DNA of 64,000 nt from Streptomyces lydicus (GTDB taxonomy: Bacteria > Actinomycetota > Actinomycetes > Streptomycetales > Streptomycetaceae): NCBI RefSeq assembly GCF_004125265.1, contig NZ_RDTE01000001.1, forward strand, positions 124,001 to 188,000, in the 5' to 3' direction. The notes beneath the pieces are model-generated. The model had not been told where the DNA came from and did no database searches. It was given only the letters and a program-made list of their open reading frames with translations. Shown piece by piece: positions 58,274 through 64,000 of this stretch (positions within the stretch are counted from its first letter, which is position 1; each line of letters opens with the position of its first letter). A program made the translations under genes and the position numbers.

Positions 58274-59593
58274 CTACCGGGGCAGCTTCGCTGTTCGTTC
58301 CGGATGGGCCGCGTTGATGTAGCGCATCGCGGTGTGAGAGGAGATGCCGAACAGGCGCATCAGGTGAAGCGGGTCGTCGACCTCGAACGCCTCGTCACGG
58401 ATCCGGTCCTGCCTCAGCGTCGGCATCGTGAGCCCCGTGGGCCGAAAGATGGCGGTGAATGTGGTGCCGATGGGCGAGTGAGTGGTGTCCACTGCGGTCC
58501 ATCGGTTGATCAGCAGATGCGGATTGGTCGTCACCGGCCGCCGGCGGTGACGTTCACGGAGCCACGCAGAGGCGCAGCGGTAGGTGAATTCATCCAGGTA
58601 GATGATGTGCCGTTTGCCGGGGCGCCGGACGATGAGGCGCTCGCGGGACAGGTCGAGGTCGGTGAGCAGCAGGTGGCGTATGTCGGTGCCGCTGAGCGCG
58701 TGGACGCAGACCAGCACCATCACGAAGCGCTGGAAGTCGTTCCGCGCGTGGCTGAGGGCGCCGGCCAGCCGGTCCGAGGGGACGGAGGGCGGGGTCTTGT
58801 TGATCCCTGCGAAGACGAGGCCGCGGGTGGGATCGCGGAAGATCACGCCTTCTTGCCGAAGGGCCCGGAAGACGTTCCGCAGGACGATGTGGATCGAGCG
58901 GGCCGGTGTCCCCTTGCGGGTGGCGATGGCCTTCTTGATGTCGTCCTGGGTGATCTCGCGTAGGCTCTCGATGCCGTCCGCAAGCCACCCCTTGAGGACC
59001 GGGCTCAGGACATGCCAGTAGCGGGCGATGCTTCGGTAGGTGCGGCCGGCGTGCTCCCACTTGCCCTCTCCGCGCACGGCCTTGATCCAGACCGAGAGTT
59101 CCTGCGCGATCGTCGCGGGCAGTGCGGCCAGCTCGCCTTCCAAGCGCTTCTGGTGCGCGTCCCGGCGGAACTCGGCATCCGGGACCAGCAGCCCTCGGGT
59201 TTCAAGGAACTGCGTGACCCGCCGACCGCTGAACTTCAGGGGACGGTTGTCGACGAGCGCCCTGATGTCGGTCTCCAGCAGCGGGGCATCGGCGCCGAGC
59301 CAGGACACCAGGATGGTCAGCGTGTTTCGGGTCTTGGTGGCGGGGACCTTAGACCACATCTCCTGCTTCATCACGCTGTCGAGGTCGGCGAGCAGCCGCT
59401 CGGCCGAGTCCGTGAGCATCGGCAGATCCTGCCGCGCCAACTCGGCCACTGAGCGCCAGTCTCGCCGGAGCTCGAACAGCCTCTCCTGCCCAGGGGCCAT
59501 CAAGTGCTCGGAGACAGGGCAGCGCGGAGTAGGCGAGGCCGCGTCCGAGTGACGCAGGCTTGTTGGTGCCGGGACTGGTGAACCGAGCCACAA
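58274..59593 (-). CDS. Degenerate tyrosine recombinase/integrase-like protein (439 aa)
   Basis: The C-terminal half has the phage-integrase layout: ALSGTDIRHLLLTDLDL (Arg I), VRRPGKRHIIYLD (Lys strand), MPTLRQDRI (Arg II position) and ISSHTAMRYINAAH (Tyr). The His residues expected before and after Arg II are replaced (PTLRQ; GIS in place of GHS), so activity is doubtful. The N-terminal half is helical (VAELARQDLPMLTDSAERLL, WIKAVRGEGKWEHAGRTYRS), like a core-binding domain. The TTG at 59593 is only the first formal start. The frame stays open to 59731 and encodes a C-x2-C...C-x2-C ribbon (see 59594-59731). Confidence 0.75.
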   Translation of the reverse strand: MWLGSPVPAPTSLRHSDAASPTPRCPVSEHLMAPGQERLFELRRDWRSVAELARQDLPMLTDSAERLLADLDSVMKQEMWSKVPATKTRNTLTILVSWLGADAPLLETDIRALVDNRPLKFSGRRVTQFLETRGLLVPDAEFRRDAHQKRLEGELAALPATIAQELSVWIKAVRGEGKWEHAGRTYRSIARYWHVLSPVLKGWLADGIESLREITQDDIKKAIATRKGTPARSIHIVLRNVFRALRQEGVIFRDPTRGLVFAGINKTPPSVPSDRLAGALSHARNDFQRFVMVLVCVHALSGTDIRHLLLTDLDLSRERLIVRRPGKRHIIYLDEFTYRCASAWLRERHRRRPVTTNPHLLINRWTAVDTTHSPIGTTFTAIFRPTGLTMPTLRQDRIRDEAFEVDDPLHLMRLFGISSHTAMRYINAAHPERTAKLPR

Positions 59594-59731
59594 CTGCGTT
59601 CCGAACCGGGCGATGTCCCCTGGGCCGTAGTTGGCTACGTGCCATCGGCATCCGCGGCAGTATCCGTCGGCGAGCGGCAGGTCGACACGGCGGCAGCGGG
59701 CGCACGCTCCCGTGGATGCCGGGCTGTTTCC
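59594..59731 (-). other. In-frame zinc-ribbon extension of the recombinase without a start codon
   Basis: Between a TGA (59732-59734) and the formal start at 59593 the same frame reads CARCRRVDLPLADGYCRGCR, WHVANYGPGDIARFGTQL. The paired Cys motif is too regular to be chance, yet there is no ATG/GTG/TTG after the stop. Either the true N-terminus was cut by an indel or nonsense change, or a CTG start is used. Confidence 0.6.
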
Positions 59732-59879
59732 TCAGCCGTGACGATGCCCCTCCGCGAGGGGCTGGTGGCGCGGGTCGGTGGTGTCCTGTGGGTGCGGCTC
59801 CAAGGCCGGCGGTCTCGACAGCGTCGAGCGGGCTGGCGTAGGTCTGCGCCCCGAGGTACAGCGGCTTGTCGACTCAGTG

Positions 59880-60036
59880 CTAGCCGCACGGCTGCCCGTC
59901 GCCCAGGCACGAGGTGTGCCCGCAGCAATCCGGGGCGGGAGGCAGACTCGCGTGGCGCTCCTGCATGAAGTTCCGCAGGACCGCGCGCGTCGGCCATCGC
60001 CTCGTCGGGGGCGTCGGGGACGTGTCTGGTGCTCAT
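59880..60036 (-). pseudogene. Small gene broken in a (GC)n run
   Basis: ATG at 60036 shares ATGA with the end of the 60033 gene. The first frame reads STRHVPDAPDEAMADAR. Loss of one GC from GACGCGCGC[GC]GGTC would join it to AVLRNFMQERHASLPPAPDC, CGHTSCLGDGQPCG and a TAG at 59880. The span of 157 nt plus two gives exactly 53 codons. Confidence 0.6.
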
Positions 60037-60794
60037 TCCGGCCGCCCGTGCTGGCTGCAGCGCAAGTGCCCGAGCTGGTCGCAGTCATGGGCGCGGGGCG
60101 CGCCCTCGCCCTCGACGATGGTGACGGTGGTGACCTTCTGCGCGATACGGGTCTGGGTCACGAACGCCTTCGGATTGCCCCGCGGCCTCTCGGCGCCGGT
60201 CATCAGCCGGCGGGAGAAGTCCTGGGCGGCGGCCAGGTCGGTGGTGGAGTTGGCCTGCGCCTCCCACCACACATGCGGGTCCTTGCGGGTCTGGAACTGC
60301 ACGGTGTACTCGATCTCCACGAGCGGGTACACCGGGTTGCGGTCGTCGGCCGGCGGCGATTGGTTCATAGGTGAGTCTTCCTCGTCTTCGGTAGCCTTGG
60401 TGAGGAGGTCGATCATGCCGGTGGCTGGGTGCCAGACCTGGCGGGCGGTCTCGTAGCCGTGCTGGGCATGCAGACGTGACCACAGGTCGGGGAACGGCGC
60501 CTCGATGCCTTGGACAGGATCGTCCATGAGGCTCATGACCGTGTCAGTATCGGCGGGCACGAGCGGCAGGTACGTCTCACCGGGCTCGGGTGCGTACGGG
60601 CCGACCTCGTACTGCGCGCCGTCGGCGCCGGTGGTGTTGTGCGCCATCAGTTCGAAGCTGCGCACCATCTGCTGGGCGATGTGTTCGAAGGCGATGGGGC
60701 CGATCAGGGTGGTTCCGCCGTCGGTGCGGGTCACCTTGATGGCCAGCTCAGCGGGATCTGTGGTGCTCATGGGGCCGGGGCCTAGCTGCTTCAT
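60033..60794 (-). CDS. Unknown protein (253 aa)
   Basis: ATG at 60794 behind AGGAGGACTACC. The N-terminal part (TTDPAELAIKVTRTDGGTTL, IGPIAFEHIAQQMVRSFELM) is alpha/beta. The middle is acidic (TKATEDEEDSP). The C-terminal part is beta-rich (NPVYPLVEIEYTVQFQTRKD, PHVWWEAQANSTTDLAAAQD, FVTQTRIAQKVTTVTIVEGE) with a HDCDQLGHLRCSQHG Cys/His end. Followed without a gap by the broken 60036 gene. Confidence 0.8.
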   Translation of the reverse strand: MKQLGPGPMSTTDPAELAIKVTRTDGGTTLIGPIAFEHIAQQMVRSFELMAHNTTGADGAQYEVGPYAPEPGETYLPLVPADTDTVMSLMDDPVQGIEAPFPDLWSRLHAQHGYETARQVWHPATGMIDLLTKATEDEEDSPMNQSPPADDRNPVYPLVEIEYTVQFQTRKDPHVWWEAQANSTTDLAAAQDFSRRLMTGAERPRGNPKAFVTQTRIAQKVTTVTIVEGEGAPRAHDCDQLGHLRCSQHGRPE

Positions 60795-60859
60795 GGGGTA
60801 GTCCTCCTTCGGGGCGAGGCGTAGCGTGTGGCGCCAGTTTTGGACGACGATCGGTCCGT

Positions 60860-60904
60860 CGGTGAGGTTGACGACTTTGCCGGATGTGGGGGTTAGCCGG
60901 GCAA
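60860..60904 (-). promoter_or_regulatory. Shared TTGC element before 60794
   Basis: TTGCCCGGCTAACCCCC, GCAAAGTCGTC. Confidence 0.55.
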
Positions 60905-61455
60905 GTGCGGTGAAGCGAGGTGGGCCGGGTCGGAGTCAGGGCCCGCAGGGGCCGCGGCGGCGGTCGTCCCGGTGCCGGGGTTGTCGTACATCGGAGCGTG
61001 CGTGTGGTGGGTGGTGTGCGACGGTCGGCCCGGCCGGGAGCGGCGGGGCGGGCCTGTGAAGGAAGGCGGAGGGCTGCACCGGGAGGAGTTCTTCTTACAG
61101 GGGCGCCCCTGCCAGGCGACGCGGGCGACGGCACGCGCGCCGCAGCAGGCAACTCAGGTGGAGAGGCAGCCGGCGGATGGGGCGGCGAGCAGCAGTGAGC
61201 TTCGTCATGGCGTTTCACGCCTCAAGTGGGGCTCCAGGTGAGGATGGTGCCCTGGGTACCAGGAGCGGGCCTCATCCGGGCCCGGCTCGGCCGGCGGCGA
61301 GAACGGCAGGTCCCGATGCCGAGTGCCTCAACCGCTCGGCCCAGGTGGCAGGGAGCAGGGGCTCGGCCCACCCGCGCACGGGCGAACCCGTATGATGGGT
61401 GGGCCGCGTCGAGGTGGAGGCGCCGCCCGGGGTGGCCAGTCGGTCACCCCGGCGG
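60905..61455. other. 550-bp spacer
   Basis: Holds an imperfect GGCCCACCC / GGGTGGGCC hairpin near 61368-61409, probably the terminator of the 61456 gene. A 37-codon Arg-rich minus ORF (61095-61208, MTKLTAARRPIRRLPLHL...) lacks a ribosome site and I do not call it. Confidence 0.4.
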
Positions 61456-62166
61456 TCAGCGCGAAGCGGTGCGGAACTCGGTGCACTCGTCCGAGGGAGC
61501 GTGGGCGGTGTGGTGCCGGCCGCACCGGCAGTAGGCGGTCGGCTGCTCGCCCATGCTGTCGCAGTCGGTCAACTGGCACACCGGGCAGCGGCCAGCTGAC
61601 AGGTGCGCGAGGGCTCGCAGTATGGGCATTGGGTCCTTCTCGTAGGTGCAGATGGCGTCGCCGAGGGACGAGGGGTCCTGGGGCTGCTCGTTGGCCTGCA
61701 GGCATTGGTCGTTCATGAGGTGGGTGCGTTCGTTTTCCCAGGAGGTGATGGACGCGGCTGCCGCGGCTGCCAGGCGATGCAGGGCGCGGTCGGTTCGGGC
61801 CAGGCGTTCAGCGGTCTCGCCGATGGCGACCAGGCTCCAGGCGATCGCGTCTCCCCAGCTGGGCTGCTCCGTGGGAGGGCGGAAGAACTCGAAGTCCTCG
61901 GACAGAGAGGCACGGCGTGAGCCGTCAGGGAGGTCCTGGGTGATCAGCGCGTAGCGGGCGTCCTCGGCGTCGGGCCAGAGCAGAATCGGCTCGGCCCAGG
62001 TGACCTGCGCGCTCTTCGCGGCTGTCAGGATCTTCTCCAGGTCGTCCCAGGTGAGCGTGGGCGCGCTCTCGAAGAGCTCGTCCCATTGCTCAGGGGATGG
62101 GGCGGGGTGCAGGTGGGGCGAGTTGTAGGCGGCGAGGGTGTCCAGCACCCAAGGGGCGTACGGCAT
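61456..62166 (-). CDS. Unknown protein (236 aa) with C-terminal zinc site
   Basis: ATG at 62166 with GGAGACGCC. Helical N-terminus (APWVLDTLAAYNSPHLHPAP, WDDLEKILTAAKSAQVTWAE), a short sheet (ARYALITQDLPDGSRRASLS), Ala-rich helices (AIAWSLVAIGETAERLARTD, HRLAAAAAASITSWENERTH), then CPVCQLTDCD ... YCRCGRHHTAH ... DEC, five Cys and several His at the end, likely zinc-binding. Confidence 0.8.
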   Translation of the reverse strand: MPYAPWVLDTLAAYNSPHLHPAPSPEQWDELFESAPTLTWDDLEKILTAAKSAQVTWAEPILLWPDAEDARYALITQDLPDGSRRASLSEDFEFFRPPTEQPSWGDAIAWSLVAIGETAERLARTDRALHRLAAAAAASITSWENERTHLMNDQCLQANEQPQDPSSLGDAICTYEKDPMPILRALAHLSAGRCPVCQLTDCDSMGEQPTAYCRCGRHHTAHAPSDECTEFRTASR

Positions 62167-62204
62167 GGCGTCTCCGCTCGGTCCGGTAGCCGCGCTCTTT
62201 TCGC

Positions 62205-62249
62205 GGCGGGTACGGGCGAGCCTGGAGTCGTGAGCTGCTAGTCGGGCAA
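62205..62249 (-). promoter_or_regulatory. Shared TTGC element before 62166
   Basis: TTGCCCGACTAGCAG, then CCAGGCTCG. Confidence 0.45.
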
Positions 62250-62266
62250 CTGTATGGAGAGCGCGT

Positions 62267-62310
62267 GGCCCCCGGGGCCGGCCCGCAAGCGGGACCGGGC
62301 CCCGGGGGCC
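62267..62310 (-). terminator. 13-bp GC hairpin
   Basis: GGCCCCCGGGGCC pairs with GGCCCCGGGGGCC, about 50 bp past the stop at 62362. Confidence 0.75.
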
Positions 62311-62361
62311 AAGGGAGCGCTTAGCGAAGAGGAGCCTCTGATATCTCCTCCGGGTCTATGG

Positions 62362-62973
62362 CTATTTGTGGTTGTTGCGCGGGCCTTCGTCCATCACAAC
62401 CTCGGTGGTCTCAGCTCCCTTGCGCAGGAGGCTGCTGCGCCGCAGCTTCACGGTGGGCCGGTTCTCGGAGCCGCGCCCTGAGTACTGCTCCAGAGCGTGG
62501 ATGACCACGGAGTCCTGGGCGTTCTCGATCATTCCCGGGACGCACGAGTAGACCTTGTCGTCCGGGTTGGCGTTCTCTGCCGCGATCATGACCCTGTCGC
62601 CTGCCGCGCCATTGTCGATCTCGAGGGTGACGCCGTAGCGGTAGAAGGAGCCGGGCCCATTGGACTGTGCCGAGTAGGCGACCGGCACTACAGCGCGGAT
62701 CGAGTCGTTGAGCTTGATCTCGATGGTTTCCTCTGCGATGCCCTGTGCTCCTCGGCCAACGTCGCCCAGGTGCTTGACCGCACCATCAGCGGTGCTCATC
62801 CGTGCTGGGACGCCGCGGGCGCCGAAGGTGGCAACGTATTCCACATCGCCATTGGTCCGGACCACGATGGCGTAGAGGTCGTAGTCGGTGTGGCTGCTCC
62901 ACGTCATGCGGGCGGTCACGCCGGCGGTCTTGGTCAGGGAGACGGGGGCGTCGCCCTTGTTCATGTTGATCAT
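62362..62973 (-). CDS. TerD-family-like stress protein (203 aa)
   Basis: ATG at 62973 with AGGACCCC; a second ATG lies three codons later. TerD pattern: MNKGDAPVSLTKTAGVTARM, TDYDLYAIVVRTNGDVEYVA (the usual 'DFDLDASA' region, with fewer acidic residues), DGAVKHLGDVGRGAQG, EETIEIKLNDSIRAVVPVAY, FYRYGVTLEIDNGAAGDRVM. TerD domains bind calcium; several of the acidic ligands appear weakened here. A basic C-terminal extension (RGSENRPTVKLRRSSLLRKG) is unusual. It is alone, without other ter genes. Confidence 0.75.
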   Translation of the reverse strand: MINMNKGDAPVSLTKTAGVTARMTWSSHTDYDLYAIVVRTNGDVEYVATFGARGVPARMSTADGAVKHLGDVGRGAQGIAEETIEIKLNDSIRAVVPVAYSAQSNGPGSFYRYGVTLEIDNGAAGDRVMIAAENANPDDKVYSCVPGMIENAQDSVVIHALEQYSGRGSENRPTVKLRRSSLLRKGAETTEVVMDEGPRNNHK

Positions 62974-63034
62974 GGGGGTCCTGTTCTGGTGGACGTGTGC
63001 CGCACTCGCACCGATGGGTGCCTGGTTGCGGCCT

Positions 63035-63074
63035 GGCCCCGGAACCGTGAGAGATGGGCGGGTTAGCCGCGCAA
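63035..63074 (-). promoter_or_regulatory. Shared TTGC element before 62973
   Basis: TTGCGCGGCTAACCCG, CACGGTTCCGG. Rightmost copy found. Confidence 0.5.
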
Positions 63075-63284
63075 CTCGCTGTGCAAAGCCGAGTTGGTCG
63101 CTGTCGCGCCTTGTTGTCTCCGACCGTAGAAACGGGAAAGCCCAGGTGGAGGGGAAAGGCCGGATCGTCCCGTGGGGTGGCACTTCATTCCGCTCATGCG
63201 GTCCGCCGGAGGGGACGCAGGGTCGGCATCACGTGGGGTTGCTCGATCGGCCGGTGGTCGGGCGGTGCATGGAGGCATGTGAAT

Positions 63285-63310
63285 GGCCCGCCTGCTGGTG
63301 CAGGCGGGCC
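63285..63310 (-). terminator. 11-bp hairpin
   Basis: GGCCCGCCTGC/GCAGGCGGGCC with a TGGT loop, immediately after the stop at 63317. Confidence 0.8.
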
Positions 63311-63316
63311 GAAGGC

Positions 63317-63492
63317 TCACTCGGGTTTGGGTGGACAGTCTGCTGATCCAGCACTGCCCGTGCCGTCCGTCCAGTTCAACTCATACTGGTGGAGGAAGTC
63401 GGGTACGGAGGGGCTGCGTGCGCAGCGGGGCATCCGTCGGCGAACAACTGGTCCTGGGCGATCAGGTGGGTGCTGCCCAGTGGCCCGTCCAC
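63317..63492 (-). pseudogene. Frameshifted small gene (about 58 codons)
   Basis: GTG at 63492 starts DGPLGSTHLIAQDQLFADGC, PAAHAAPPYP. The continuation DFLHQYELNWTDGTGSAGSA, DCPPKPE to the stop at 63317 is in another frame. One C missing from the CCC of TACCCGAC restores 59 codons. It follows the 63514 gene closely. Confidence 0.55.
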
Positions 63493-63513
63493 CTCGTCCC
63501 CACCCGTCTTGTT

Positions 63514-63999
63514 CTAGGGAGTACCACTGTCGTACTGGTTGTCCCAGCGATTCATCCGTACGCATGCGCAGGTGCCTGCCGCGACGACCAATGCAGCCAG
63601 GCCGCCGATCACCCCTCCGTACGAGCTGGTCCGCATCTCGTCCACCGGACCGGCCGCACCCTCGGGGTCGTACAACACCTGCATCTCATCACCGGGCGAA
63701 ACCCGATCCGCATCACAGCCGCCGCTCTCCCCCAGCCGAGGCGAGATCTCTTGTCCGTCGCGAGTGCGGAGCGTGCACTTATCGCTCTTGCGGTCCTCGA
63801 CCTTGACCACGACGGCCTTGGTCCACTGGCCACGGTCCTGCATGGCCCGATCGTCGCCGGCCCCATGGGAGACGACCGCAAGTCCGGCTGCGGCGATGAC
63901 GGCGATGATGAGTTCCCAGGCTACCTTCCGCTTCTTCTCGGTGACACGGCGGAACCAGAAGACCGGCACCAGGATGAGTGTCAGGGGAATCACCAGCAC
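63514..63999 (-). CDS. DUF3592-like membrane protein, 5' end cut by window
   Basis: The frame is open to the right edge, so the true start may lie outside. Hydrophobic segments at about 1-15, 26-48 and 128-147. Between the last two lies a soluble stretch (AVVVKVEDRKSDKCTLRTRD, RVSPGDEMQVLYDPEGAAGP), whose 'G..v.VlYdP' ending is typical of DUF3592 proteins. Function unknown. It is probably the first gene of a unit with the broken 63317 gene. Confidence 0.75.
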   Translation of the reverse strand: MLVIPLTLILVPVFWFRRVTEKKRKVAWELIIAVIAAAGLAVVSHGAGDDRAMQDRGQWTKAVVVKVEDRKSDKCTLRTRDGQEISPRLGESGGCDADRVSPGDEMQVLYDPEGAAGPVDEMRTSSYGGVIGGLAALVVAAGTCACVRMNRWDNQYDSGTP

Positions 64000-64000
64000 G

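Noticed and set aside
61095..61208. 37-codon Arg-rich minus ORF
   Set aside because: No ribosome site and composition typical of noncoding GC-rich DNA.

Overview
High-GC actinomycete DNA, most likely Streptomyces or a close relative. The evidence is GC-rich third codon positions, GGAG/GAAGG ribosome sites, frequent GTG/TTG starts and many Streptomyces-type small proteins of unknown function. No rRNA, tRNA, ribosomal, core-metabolic, replication or conjugation gene is visible. The content looks accessory, such as a chromosome arm, giant plasmid or integrated element, but the sequence alone does not say which.

Layout. Almost every credible gene lies on the minus strand, so transcription runs from high to low coordinates. 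Most genes are small (70-350 aa) and stand alone behind 100-500 bp spacers. About 55 of these spacers carry a copy of one degenerate minus-strand element: TTGC(G/C)nGGCTAACCCC or TTGCGnGGCTTGGCCC, then about 18-19 nt, then a box like CAGTGT/CACGGT/GACAGT, and often GCCGGAAnGCC after it. It looks like a shared promoter/operator plus structured leader, and it makes the window one dispersed regulon. Several spacers also hold strong hairpins, including a 66-bp perfect palindrome and a family of GGCCCCGAAC...GTTCGGGGCC terminators.

Regions. (1) 0.5-25.8 kb: small unknown genes, a GNAT acetyltransferase, small membrane proteins, an internally duplicated protein, a PP2C-type phosphatase, and a three-gene operon headed by a possible nucleotidyltransferase-fold protein. 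(2) 26-34 kb: a second, reordered set of paralogues of region 1 genes (pairs 483/32082, 3854/32849, 6595/28991, 13488/33291, 19111/27040, and a fragment of 14885 at 26070). (3) 34-50 kb: a frameshifted gene, a HAD-fold protein, an HNH endonuclease coupled to a 32-aa leader ORF, a cytosine-C5 DNA methyltransferase, and more zinc-ribbon and unknown proteins. (4) 50-52.4 kb: a disturbed island with the only plus-strand coding traces, a solitary CRISPR-repeat-like sequence, a fragment of the 17.7-kb membrane gene and a frameshifted gene. (5) 52.4-64 kb: a DUF4097-like repeat protein, a GP88-like protein, a DUF6884-like protein, a small helix-turn-helix protein coupled to a large unknown gene, a degenerate tyrosine recombinase, a TerD-like protein and a DUF3592-like membrane protein cut by the right edge.

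How it may work together. The methyltransferase, HNH nuclease, phosphatase, possible nucleotidyltransferase and TerD-like protein are typical of mobile or defensive accessory DNA, but no complete known defence system is present. The main signal is regulatory: dozens of unrelated small genes share one control element. At least seven reading frames are broken by small indels, so the array is either decaying or sequenced with indel errors.
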